NCBI GenBank assembly: GCA_029007475.1
Contig: JAQXHW010000172.1
Coordinates: 1 to 14,286 of the forward strand
DNA from: Oscillospiraceae bacterium
Lineage (GTDB): Bacteria; Bacillota; Clostridia; Oscillospirales; Acutalibacteraceae
DNA length: 14,286 bases
Reading direction: 5' to 3'
Shown: positions 1 to 5,955 of the stretch, piece by piece
Position numbering within the stretch: position 1 is the first letter of the stretch
How the letters are laid out: the number at the start of each line of letters is the position of its first letter
The notes under the pieces: generated by a model
Databases searched by the model: none
What the model was told of the DNA's origin: nothing
Seen by the model: the letters and a program-made list of their open reading frames with translations, nothing else
Position numbers and translations under genes: made by a program

Positions 1-336
1 GATAAACTCTTTCTCCCTCTCGTCCAATTCACCCTGAGAGTCAACCACCAAAACCGCCACATCGGTCTTTGAGAGAATCTCTCGGGTTTTCTCAACTCTG
101 AGTTCTCCTAAGGCGCCCTCGTCATCAAAACCGGGAGTATCTATAATCAAAACAGGGCCTAAGGGCAAAAGCTCCATAGCCTTTTTAACAGGGTCGGTAG
201 TGGTACCCAGAACGTCGGAAACAACAGAAATATTCTGTCCTGTAACGGAATTGAGCAGGCTTGATTTTCCCACATTACGCTTACCGAAAAAGCTTATATG
301 CACTCTGTCGGCTGAAACTGTATCATTAAGGCTCAT
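1..336 (-). CDS. hydF: HydF, [FeFe]-hydrogenase H-cluster maturation GTPase (N-terminal part, cut by window edge)
   Basis: HydF is the GTPase scaffold on which the 2Fe subcluster of [FeFe]-hydrogenase is assembled and from which it is passed to the apo-enzyme. The 112 codons visible are the N-terminal part of the GTPase domain. They hold a P-loop GKRNVGKSS (residues 18-26), a GTTTDPV switch I segment (44-50) and the G3 box DTPG (66-69). The N-terminus MSLNDTVSADRVHISFFGKR is typical of HydF. The start ATG lies at 336 and has the ribosome site GAGGTGG just upstream. The gene begins 11 bases after the hydG stop, so it is last of the visible genes in the maturation operon. The rest of the GTPase domain, the dimerisation domain and the Fe-S cluster-binding cysteines lie beyond the left edge. 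The identification is secure from motifs and context. Confidence 0.95.
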   Translation of the reverse strand, partial: MSLNDTVSADRVHISFFGKRNVGKSSLLNSVTGQNISVVSDVLGTTTDPVKKAMELLPLGPVLIIDTPGFDDEGALGELRVEKTREILSKTDVAVLVVDSQGELDEREKEFI

Positions 337-347
337 AATCCACCTCG

Positions 348-1796
348 TTAAAATCTGAAATCTCGGCTGTTTGAATTTTTAATCTCATCAATATTCTTTC
401 TTGCAATCTCACGAACCTTGTCGCTGGGTATTCTCTCAAGCTCTCGTTCTATAACCTCAAAGCCCTTTATCTTTGTTTCGTTACTCGCATAGTCAACAAG
501 ATACTCGGTCAAGGTCATGAGCGCGTTAGGATGACAGCAGTTCAGAATCTGTCCTGCTTTGCACAGACTCATAAAACGGTCACCTGTCCTACCCTCTCGG
601 TAACATGCCGTACAAAATGAGGGAATATGACCGTATTCCATAAGCCAACGCACAACCTCATCGAGAGTTCTCTGGTCAGAAACATCGAACTGCTCGGTAT
701 CGTGAGGTCTCTCCTCCTCGGCATAGCCTCCGACAGAGGTTCTCGAGCCGCCGCTTACCTGAGAAACGCCCATGTTCAGAAGTTTTCCCCTTACCTCCTC
801 GCTTTCGCGGGTTGAGATAATAATACCTGTATAGGGAACAGCTAAGCGAATACAAGCGGTAATCTTTGCGAAAGTATCGTCGTCGATACCGTTATCGAAC
901 TGGTCAGGATCAATGTCGCTTGCTCTTTTCAGTCTCGGAACGCTGATTGTATGAGGTCCTACTCCGTGGACTGCCTCAAGGTGTTCTGCGTGCATTAAAA
1001 GTCCTGCGAACTCGTATTTATACATCTCAAGCCCAAAGAGAACGCCTAAGCCTACGTCGTCAATACCGCCCTCCATAGCTCTGTCCATGGCTTCGGTATG
1101 GTAGTCGTAGTCGTGCTTGGGTCCTGTCGGATGAAGCGCAAGATAGCTCTCCTTATGATAGGTCTCCTGGAAAAGAATATATGTGCCGATTCCTGCTTCT
1201 TTCAGCTTTCTGTAATTCTCAACTGTGGTAGCGGCAATATTTACATTTACTCTGCGGATTGCGCCGTTTTTGTGCTTGACGCTGTAAATAGTGTTAATAC
1301 ATTCCAAGATGTACTCGATGGGATTATTAACAGGGTCCTCACCGGCTTCAATAGCAAGGCGCTTATGACCCATATCCTGCAGAGCAATAACCTCTGCTTT
1401 AACTTCCTCTTGGGTTAATTTCTTTCTGGGAATTGTCTTGTTCTTTAAGTGATAGGGGCAGTAGGTACAGCCGTTAACGCAGTAATTGGATAGATAAAGA
1501 GGAGCGAAAATAACTATTCTGTTGCCGTAGTAGGCGAGCTTAATCTCCTCAGCGATTTTGAAGATTTCCTCCACAACCTCCGGTATTTCGCAAGCTAAAA
1601 GCACGGAGGCTTCTCTGTGGGTTAAGGCTGTGCAGTGAGCTCCCGTAGGGGTGTTTTTAGGTCTTGCCTTCTCTAAGATTTCACGGATTAAGGGAAGGTT
1701 GTTTTTGTTTTCCTCCGCATATTTGAGGGTTTCTCTTATCTCGCCGTCATTAATAAATTCTTCTGCTTTCAGCGACTTAGGATTATAAACTGACAT
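348..1796 (-). CDS. hydG: HydG, radical SAM tyrosine lyase for [FeFe]-hydrogenase maturation
   Basis: HydG cleaves tyrosine to p-cresol and dehydroglycine and yields the CO and cyanide ligands as an Fe(CO)2CN synthon for the H-cluster. The protein is 482 residues, the usual family length. With the start chosen here, the radical SAM cluster motif CX3CX2C is at C106, C110 and C113 in NYCVNGCTYC. The C-terminal auxiliary cluster motif CX2CX22C is at C395, C398 and C421, so both catalytic clusters are present. That C-terminal motif separates HydG from ThiH. I chose the ATG at 1796. An in-frame ATG at 1802 sits too close to the ribosome site (AAGGA ends only about 1 base before it), while the one at 1796 has about 7 bases of spacing. 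The alternative adds only two residues. The gene follows hydE by 13 bases and precedes hydF. Confidence 0.97.
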   Translation of the reverse strand: MSVYNPKSLKAEEFINDGEIRETLKYAEENKNNLPLIREILEKARPKNTPTGAHCTALTHREASVLLACEIPEVVEEIFKIAEEIKLAYYGNRIVIFAPLYLSNYCVNGCTYCPYHLKNKTIPRKKLTQEEVKAEVIALQDMGHKRLAIEAGEDPVNNPIEYILECINTIYSVKHKNGAIRRVNVNIAATTVENYRKLKEAGIGTYILFQETYHKESYLALHPTGPKHDYDYHTEAMDRAMEGGIDDVGLGVLFGLEMYKYEFAGLLMHAEHLEAVHGVGPHTISVPRLKRASDIDPDQFDNGIDDDTFAKITACIRLAVPYTGIIISTRESEEVRGKLLNMGVSQVSGGSRTSVGGYAEEERPHDTEQFDVSDQRTLDEVVRWLMEYGHIPSFCTACYREGRTGDRFMSLCKAGQILNCCHPNALMTLTEYLVDYASNETKIKGFEVIERELERIPSDKVREIARKNIDEIKNSNSRDFRF

Positions 1797-1809
1797 AAAC
1801 ATTTCCTTT

Positions 1810-2859
1810 CTATTTTAAGGCGTCGCCACGGGCTGTGACGATTTCATAGCCTATTTCTCTTATTCTGTTTTTGAGGCTTTCAACAGCCTGTGCGGACTCA
1901 TCTCCGTCGGACATCTTATTATCATAGAGCATATATTTTTTTCGTACCGACTTGGGCGACAGATTGGGCATTACAACATTTGCTCCGGCGAGGATACCCT
2001 CCTCCCTGCCCCCTTTAGAGGCAGTTCCTAACGCAGTAGTTGCGGGAAGCAGCACCTTAGGCACAATAAGCCGTATAAGCGACAAAAGTGTCAAGGTAAG
2101 AGAAACATCTCCCGCGGGGCAATCCCTGAAAATTGTTTCCCTATGAGGAATAAAGGGGCCTATGCCGCACATATGAGGCTCAAATTCCTCGATAAATTTT
2201 AGTTCACGGGCAAGCATTTCAACGGTTTGAAAGGGCGAGCCTACCATAAAGCCGCAGCCAACCTGATAGCCTAAATCCTTAAGACTTCTAAGGCACTCCA
2301 TACGAGTATCCCACGAAAGACTTTCGGGATGGAGCTTTTTATAATGCTCCCTATCCGCAGTTTCGTGGCGCAATAAATATCTGTCTGCACCTGCGTCTTT
2401 CAGTCTTTTATAACTTTCTCTTGTGCGTTCGCCGAGAGACAGAGTAACGGCTGCATCGGGATACTTTTCTTTCACGGTTTTAATAAGACTGCAAAGTCGG
2501 TCGTCTGTAAAGGAAAAGTCTTCGCCGCCCTGCATTACAAAGGTTCGAAAGCCGAGAGAGTAGCCCTCCTCGCAGCACTCCAAAATTTCCCTGTCGCTTA
2601 GGCGGTATCTCTCGCAATTCTTATTTCCTGCTCTGATTCCGCAGTAGTAACAATCGTTTTTGCAAATATTTGAAATCTCAATCAGTCCGCGTATAAAGAC
2701 CGCCTTGCCGTAGTGCTTTTCACGAGCTTCCCTTGCAAGCCTTTTGAGATATTCCCTATTCTCGTTATCAATATTCAGCAGTATCTCCTCATACTCCGAA
2801 ACACTCAGGCTGTGAGTTGTCTTGAGCTTATCAATAAGGCTTCTTACGTTCCTATTCAC
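1810..2859 (-). CDS. hydE: HydE, radical SAM protein for [FeFe]-hydrogenase maturation
   Basis: HydE is a radical SAM enzyme that processes the HydG-derived iron-cysteine synthon on the way to the dithiomethylamine-bridged diiron subcluster. It has 349 residues, normal for the family. The SAM cluster motif CX3CX2C is at C66, C70 and C73 (NICKNDCYYCG), and the family signature VVMPNLSPKSVRKKY follows near the C-terminus. No cysteines are seen in the C-terminal part, where Thermotoga maritima HydE carries the ligands of a second, dispensable cluster. This protein therefore probably has only the SAM cluster. The start is a GTG at 2859, inside the last codons of the upstream regulator (8-base overlap), with GGAG about 9 bases before it, which suggests translational coupling. 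BioB-like proteins share the fold, but hydG and hydF next door decide the call. Confidence 0.96.
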   Translation of the reverse strand: MNRNVRSLIDKLKTTHSLSVSEYEEILLNIDNENREYLKRLAREAREKHYGKAVFIRGLIEISNICKNDCYYCGIRAGNKNCERYRLSDREILECCEEGYSLGFRTFVMQGGEDFSFTDDRLCSLIKTVKEKYPDAAVTLSLGERTRESYKRLKDAGADRYLLRHETADREHYKKLHPESLSWDTRMECLRSLKDLGYQVGCGFMVGSPFQTVEMLARELKFIEEFEPHMCGIGPFIPHRETIFRDCPAGDVSLTLTLLSLIRLIVPKVLLPATTALGTASKGGREEGILAGANVVMPNLSPKSVRKKYMLYDNKMSDGDESAQAVESLKNRIREIGYEIVTARGDALK

Positions 2860-3109
2860 AGCTTATCACTCCGGAATATGCTGTTTTTACACTTACTCCG
2901 CTAAGCTTTCCCACCCTGCCCGAAAGGGTAGAAATAAGATTTTGGGGCGCATCTATGGCGATACTGATAATATTCACTTTTTTTGCCCGGTAGGGTATTC
3001 CCATCCTGCCGATGATGTACTCTCCGTACTCATGCAAAATTGAATTGAGAGTCTCCACCGTCTCTGAGTTTTCTACTATAATGCTGATTACCGCTACTCT
3101 TGTTTCCAT
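2852..3109 (-). CDS. TM1266-like iron-only hydrogenase system putative regulator (ACT-like domain)
   Basis: This is an 85-residue protein starting METRVAVISIIVENSETVE. It has the beta-alpha-beta pattern of a small ACT/NikR C-terminal-like domain: strand VAVISIIV, helix ETLNSILHEYG, strand with the IGRMGIPY segment, strand KVNIISIAIDA, and helix LISTLSGRVGKL. This matches the TM1266 family, found almost only beside hydEFG and named 'iron-only hydrogenase system regulator'. No DNA-binding domain is visible, so the regulatory role is inferred from family and location. The ATG at 3109 has AAAGGA about 6 bases before it. The stop overlaps the hydE GTG start. As first gene of the operon, it lies directly behind the leader hairpin, so it could take part in sensing metal or ligand status. 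Confidence 0.88.
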   Translation of the reverse strand: METRVAVISIIVENSETVETLNSILHEYGEYIIGRMGIPYRAKKVNIISIAIDAPQNLISTLSGRVGKLSGVSVKTAYSGVISCE

Positions 3110-3142
3110 AAAAGTCCTTTCTCGACACAGATTAATGACAGC

Positions 3143-3187
3143 AAAAAAGCCGCGCTATCTGAGCAAAAGGGCATAGATAGGCACGGC
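3143..3187 (-). terminator. Intrinsic-terminator-like hairpin in the leader of the hydrogenase-maturation operon (possible attenuator)
   Basis: Read on the minus strand, the arms GCCGTGCCTATCT (3187-3175) and AGATAGCGCGGC (3160-3149) pair with one G-T pair and one bulged C around a 14-base loop. Six T (3148-3143) follow immediately. This is the classic shape of a rho-independent terminator. It lies about 85 bases downstream of the promoter at 3275-3303 and about 35 bases before the regulator start codon. No other minus-strand gene ends nearby: the closest stops at 3507 and the promoter lies in between. It could therefore be an attenuator of the hyd operon or the end of a short RNA. In the plus direction there is no T run after the stem. 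Confidence 0.65.
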
Positions 3188-3274
3188 ATAATAATATTTA
3201 TAAATTAACCATATAAATTTACTTGTCGTCGCCTTTCACTCAGAAAATCTTTGTGTCAGGGGATTCATGTAATT

Positions 3275-3303
3275 ATATTACACTTTTACTCACAAAAAGT
3301 CAA
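3275..3303 (-). promoter_or_regulatory. Sigma-A-type promoter of the hyd maturation operon
   Basis: On the minus strand there is a -35 TTGACT (3303-3298), a 17-base spacer and a -10 TAATAT (3280-3275), continuing as an AT-rich TAATATAATT. The predicted transcript start is near 3268, about 160 bases before the first start codon. A good consensus match and correct spacing support it. No Rex-type dyad is recognisable across it. Confidence 0.7.
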
Positions 3304-3381
3304 GTTGTCAAGGGCATAGTTTCTTGCAACAATATAGAAAGCTACGGCAATAACGGAAAAGGTCCTGTTTGGTGGTATCCT

Positions 3382-3483
3382 ATGGAAAAAATGTACTCCC
3401 ATGAAAGCAGACCCACACCTCAGGAACTCAAAAAAATGAAAGCCATGCTTTTAGCGGAATTGGAAAGAGCAAAAGCAGAGTGA
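3382..3483 (+). CDS. Possible small protein of 33 residues, function unknown
   Basis: The frame is open from a TTG at 3223 to the stop at 3481-3483. The upstream part looks poor: there is no ribosome site at the TTG, and it runs antisense through the hyd promoter. The more believable start is the ATG at 3382, with GGTGG about 6 bases before it. The product begins MEKMYSHESRPTPQELKKMK and ends in a charged amphipathic helix rich in K, E, A and L. There is no membrane segment or cysteine. A weak promoter candidate lies upstream: TTGTCA at 3305-3310, 17 bases, then AACAAT. I do not recognise a family. The ORF points towards the convergent metallopeptidase gene, which ends at 3507, and no terminator is seen between them. 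It may be a chance ORF. Confidence 0.3.
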   Translation: MEKMYSHESRPTPQELKKMKAMLLAELERAKAE

Positions 3484-3506
3484 ACATCTAAGGCATATAA
3501 CAAAAG

Positions 3507-4070
3507 CTAAAGCTCAAGTCTGTCAATAAGTTCGTTTCCGTGGAGTTTAAGCCACAATTTCTGAGCCTTATAATCAGGGCAGTATTTCGAAACCTCCGCC
3601 CAAAATTTTTTTGAGTGATTAAGCTCCTTTAAGTGGCAGAGCTCATGGATAATTACATAGTCCACGACCTCACTCGGGCATAAAGCCAAGAGGCAGTTGA
3701 AGTTTAGATTTCTCTTTGCAGAACAGCTTCCCCACCTTGATTTAAGAGCCTTTATACTGACTCGGTTATAGTCTGCTCCCATTAAGGCAGCTAACTCTTG
3801 AACCCTTTGGGGAATATCAGCCTTTGCCCTTTGTATCACGGCGCCAATTTCACCCTCGGTGAATTTCGGCGGCTTTTCCCGCTTCGCTTCCATTTCTGCG
3901 CGCTTCTTCATAATCAGAATGTTTTTCTCAATCCAGCCTTGCTTTTCCCCTATAAACGCATTAATCCTCTTATCGCTCATTCTAAGGGGTGCCCTCACCA
4001 CGACCTGTAAATCTCTTTTTACCTCAACGGATATTGACTTGCGCTTTGATTTAATTATTTCGATTTGCAT
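3507..4070 (-). CDS. YgjP/DUF45-family zinc metallopeptidase-like protein
   Basis: This 187-residue protein is of the YgjP/WLM-related (DUF45, M48-like) family, widely conserved putative zinc-dependent hydrolases often called 'SprT family zinc-dependent metalloprotease' or UTP pyrophosphatase. The family start MQIEIIKSKRKSISVEV is followed by the conserved KSRWGSCS (110-117). The zinc site is HELCH (H142, E143, H146) with a third histidine H152 in the segment NHSKKFW. The frame stays open upstream to a GTG at 4088, but family length and the conserved N-terminus favour the ATG at 4070. That start overlaps the end of the upstream Spx/ArsC-like gene by 16 bases, so the two are co-transcribed and probably coupled. 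No signal peptide is seen, so it is cytoplasmic. The substrate is not known from the sequence. Confidence 0.85.
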   Translation of the reverse strand: MQIEIIKSKRKSISVEVKRDLQVVVRAPLRMSDKRINAFIGEKQGWIEKNILIMKKRAEMEAKREKPPKFTEGEIGAVIQRAKADIPQRVQELAALMGADYNRVSIKALKSRWGSCSAKRNLNFNCLLALCPSEVVDYVIIHELCHLKELNHSKKFWAEVSKYCPDYKAQKLWLKLHGNELIDRLEL

Positions 4071-4420
4071 AATAATTTCTCTGCCCACTGCTCAGTCCTG
4101 AAGCCGGTAAGGACAAAGTTTTCACCGACTAAAATCGGTCTTTTCACAAGCATTCCGTCAGTGCTTAGGAGCTTATACTGCTCCTCCTCGGTCATGCTGC
4201 TGAGCTTATCCTTCAGCCCCATTGACTTGTAGAGAAGTCCGCTTGTGTTGAAAAATTTTTTGAGAGGTAAATCCGACATTTCATGCCACCTCTTAATTTC
4301 CTCATAGGTAGGGTTATCCTCTTTGATATCCCGAAAAATATACTCGACCTTGTTTTCCTCAAGAAAGCTCTGTGCCTTCTTGCAGGTTGTGCATTTTGGA
4401 TAGCATATAAATTTTAGCAT
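4055..4420 (-). CDS. ArsC/Spx-family thioredoxin-fold protein
   Basis: This 121-residue protein has the ArsC/Spx/YffB fold. The N-terminal strand LKFICYPKC leads into a CXXC redox pair at C10 and C13 (CTTC), and a conserved basic-proline site KRP around R94 precedes the last strands. A CXXC is typical of Spx-type regulators and of many uncharacterised clostridial 'arsenate reductase family' proteins, whereas plasmid-type ArsC has a single catalytic Cys in CX5R-like surroundings. It may be a thiol-stress RNA-polymerase-binding regulator or a glutaredoxin-like reductase; sequence alone does not decide. No arsenic resistance genes are nearby, so arsenate reduction is not indicated. The start is the ATG at 4420 with AGGAG about 8 bases before it. 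The frame extends further upstream, but that part crosses the promoter. Confidence 0.85.
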   Translation of the reverse strand: MLKFICYPKCTTCKKAQSFLEENKVEYIFRDIKEDNPTYEEIKRWHEMSDLPLKKFFNTSGLLYKSMGLKDKLSSMTEEEQYKLLSTDGMLVKRPILVGENFVLTGFRTEQWAEKLLCKSK

Positions 4421-4456
4421 TATTATTCTCCTCTCGAAATTACGGTTTTCATATAA

Positions 4457-4485
4457 ATTATACCACAGCGTCTTTGAGTTTACAA
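4457..4485 (-). promoter_or_regulatory. Sigma-A promoter of the Spx/ArsC-like and metallopeptidase pair
   Basis: On the minus strand there is a -35 TTGTAA (4485-4480), a 17-base spacer, and a perfect consensus -10 TATAAT (4462-4457). The transcript should start near 4450, giving a leader of about 30 bases with the AGGAG site of the 4420 start. Confidence 0.8.
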
Positions 4486-4675
4486 TAACAGAAAGGAGCT
4501 GACGCATTATCAGTTCCTTTTGATTCATCTCGGATCTCAAGAGATACAATCCCTACGTATAAACAATCAAGGACCGGAGATACATCCGGCTTGCCGTCTT
4601 TACAAGGGACTTCGGTGATATCGTAAGGAAACCTCTACGTCGGCTTTTCCGCAGTAAAGTCGCACTTAATTTTGT
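4486..4675. other. Intergenic stretch between two divergent promoters, no gene recognised
   Basis: About 190 bases lie between the minus-strand promoter at 4457-4485 and the plus-strand promoter at 4676-4704. They hold no convincing ORF with a ribosome site. A short hairpin CCGGA-N6-TCCGG is present at about 4574-4589, without a T run. The plus frame from the stop near 4560 to the TGA at 4677-4679 stays open for about 40 codons and reads as a basic peptide without a start codon. It might be the remnant of a decayed gene or simply chance. No tRNA, riboswitch or repeat is recognised. Confidence 0.4.
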
Positions 4676-4704
4676 TTGACAATCAAAATGCATTTTGATA
4701 CTAT
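4676..4704 (+). promoter_or_regulatory. Promoter of the NAD(P)H oxidoreductase-phosphodiesterase operon
   Basis: A perfect -35 TTGACA (4676-4681) is followed by a 17-base spacer and a -10 TACTAT (4699-4704), with the overlapping alternative TATATT at 4702-4707. The predicted start is near 4711, only about a dozen bases before the ATG. The spacer is occupied by the palindrome described separately, which suggests repression by steric block. Confidence 0.75.
4682..4699. promoter_or_regulatory. Perfect 18-bp palindromic operator candidate
   Basis: ATCAAAATGCATTTTGAT is its own reverse complement. It begins on the base after the -35 hexamer and ends on the first base of the -10 hexamer. The placement and perfect symmetry are those of a dimeric repressor site, for example of a MarR or HxlR/PadR type winged-helix protein, which often controls flavin reductases. 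The regulator is not in this window. Confidence 0.7.
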
Positions 4705-4722
4705 ATTCTGAGGGGTGAAGCC

Positions 4723-5286
4723 ATGAAAAAATTACTTTTTATAAACGCTTGTGTAAGAGGCGAAAGCTCTCGCACTTTACGCCTTGCTAATGCCTTTCTT
4801 GATACTGTTAACAGAAATGAATATGAGATTATCCACCGAGATATCACAGAGGGCAAAACAATGTTTTTAACAAAGGCATCCTTTCTTCCAAACGGCGAAA
4901 CAAAGAGAGACATTGACCCCTCGCCAGCCTTGGAGTTCGCAAATGCCGACAAAATCGTCATCGCCGCCCCCTATTGGGAATTTCTCTTTCCTGCCGTGCT
5001 CTCGGCATATATGGAAAGGGTTTCAGTTCCCGGTATCACCTTTATGTACACGGAAAACGGCAGCAAGGGCTTATGTAAAGCAGACAGCCTTACCTACATT
5101 TACACCGCAGGAGATAACCTAAAACATGAGGACAGGCTCTGCGAAAAGTATTTCGAGAAGCTTTCAAAGCTCTACGGAATTGAGAGCTTTTCATCCATAA
5201 GTGCCGAAGGTCTTGACATAGACCCCTCAAAGGCTCAGGAAATTGTGGATAATATATGCACAAAAATAAAGGAGAAAAGAATATGA
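4723..5286 (+). CDS. Flavodoxin-fold NAD(P)H oxidoreductase (azoreductase/quinone reductase-like)
   Basis: This 187-residue protein is of the Flavodoxin_2 family, FMN-dependent NAD(P)H:quinone or azo reductases. It starts with the flavodoxin strand MKKLLFINACVRGESSRT, where the NACxRxxSxT loop (8-18) should bind the FMN phosphate. The next landmark is the strand and loop KIVIAAPYWEFLFPAVLSAYMERV (77-100), the equivalent of the PMWNFxIPAxLKxWIDRV motif of AzoR-type proteins. Near residue 126 the YIYTAGD segment takes the place of the SRGG loop of canonical AzoR, so the electron acceptor may differ. The ATG at 4723 has GAGGGGTG about 6 bases before it. The stop overlaps the next start by 4 bases (ATGA). 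A cytoplasmic role in quinone, nitro or azo reduction is the family expectation; the actual substrate is unknown. Confidence 0.85.
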   Translation: MKKLLFINACVRGESSRTLRLANAFLDTVNRNEYEIIHRDITEGKTMFLTKASFLPNGETKRDIDPSPALEFANADKIVIAAPYWEFLFPAVLSAYMERVSVPGITFMYTENGSKGLCKADSLTYIYTAGDNLKHEDRLCEKYFEKLSKLYGIESFSSISAEGLDIDPSKAQEIVDNICTKIKEKRI

Positions 5287-5825
5287 AATGGCTTATAGCA
5301 TCGGATATTCACGGCTCTGCCTACTATTGCAGAGAGCTTATAAATGCTTTTGAAATCGAAAAAGCAGACAGAATTTTGCTTTTAGGAGATATTCTCTACC
5401 ACGGACCGAGAAACGATTTGCCCAAGGAGTATAATCCAAAGGAAGTAATCTCAATGCTCAACCCCTTAAAAGAGAAAATTCTTTGTGTCAGAGGGAACTG
5501 CGAGGCAGAGGTTGACCAAATGGTCTTAGACTTTCCCGTGCTTGCGGATTATGCAATTTTAAGCCTTGAAAACAACATAATCTTTGCTACCCACGGTCAT
5601 ATATGGGGCGAGGAAAAGCTGCCCCCTCTAAACCCCGGCGACATTCTCCTTTGCGGTCATACTCATGTGCCAAAATGCAAAGAGCACAACAGCTGTATTT
5701 ATATGAATCCCGGCTCAACCTCTATCCCTAAGGAGGGAAGTCATCACGGCTACATGACTCTTGATAAGGGTATTTTCCTCTGGAAAGATTTCGAGGGAGC
5801 CGCTATTATGGAATACAGAAAATAA
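5283..5825 (+). CDS. yfcE: YfcE-type metallophosphoesterase (phosphodiesterase)
   Basis: This 180-residue calcineurin-like phosphoesterase is close to E. coli YfcE, a manganese-dependent enzyme active on phosphodiesters in vitro with unknown physiological substrate. The metal-site motifs are complete and in order: SDIHG (D8, H10), GDILYHGPRN (D36), RGNCEAEVDQM (N72, with the GNC[DE]xEVDQ signature of YfcE), ATHGH (H104) and CGHTHVP (H126, H128). The start is the ATG at 5283, where it forms an ATGA overlap with the oxidoreductase gene. AAGGAG lies about 9 bases upstream. The frame extends to an upstream start at 5256, but that lacks family support. A strong terminator follows directly, so this closes a two-gene operon. 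The functional link between the two products is not evident from the sequence. Confidence 0.9.
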   Translation: MKWLIASDIHGSAYYCRELINAFEIEKADRILLLGDILYHGPRNDLPKEYNPKEVISMLNPLKEKILCVRGNCEAEVDQMVLDFPVLADYAILSLENNIIFATHGHIWGEEKLPPLNPGDILLCGHTHVPKCKEHNSCIYMNPGSTSIPKEGSHHGYMTLDKGIFLWKDFEGAAIMEYRK

Positions 5826-5833
5826 CCTATTAT

Positions 5834-5864
5834 CGGAGTTCAAAAACGGACTCCGTTTTTTTTT
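5834..5864 (+). terminator. Rho-independent terminator after the phosphodiesterase gene
   Basis: CGGAGT (5834-5839) pairs with ACTCCG (5850-5855) around a 10-base loop and is followed by nine T. It starts 9 bases after the stop codon. There is no A run in front of the stem that would make it work in the other direction. Confidence 0.9.
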
Positions 5865-5875
5865 GCGAAAAAATG

Positions 5876-5904
5876 TAGATTTTACCGAGAGGTTATGATA
5901 TACT
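5876..5904 (+). promoter_or_regulatory. Extended -10 promoter of sfsA
   Basis: The -10 is TATACT (5899-5904) preceded by TG one base earlier, an extended -10. The -35 candidate TAGATT (5876-5881) lies 17 bases upstream and is weak, as is usual with extended -10 promoters. It lies between the terminator at 5834-5864 and sfsA, leaving a leader of about 45 bases. Confidence 0.6.
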
Positions 5905-5955
5905 GTTCCGGTATGCTGATATTATAAGTAATAAAACATTGAATGGGGTGAGATT

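Noticed and set aside
1098..1418. Plus-strand open frame of 106 codons inside hydG
   Set aside because: It is fully antisense to a clearly conserved radical SAM gene and has no ribosome site or recognisable motif: a shadow frame.
3260..3268. Ten-codon leader peptide start (ATG at 3268, minus strand) as an attenuation leader
   Set aside because: The ATG coincides with the predicted transcript start, has no ribosome site, and its codons show no run of a relevant amino acid.
3275..3303. Possible Rex (NADH/NAD sensor) site in the hyd promoter because of TTGTGA
   Set aside because: The opposite half (TCACAA or TTAACAA) is missing at the needed distance, so there is no dyad.
4055..4549. Longer version of the Spx/ArsC-like protein starting near 4549
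   Set aside because: The extra N-terminal part spans the TATAAT promoter and is unlike the family. The ATG at 4420 has a good AGGAG site.
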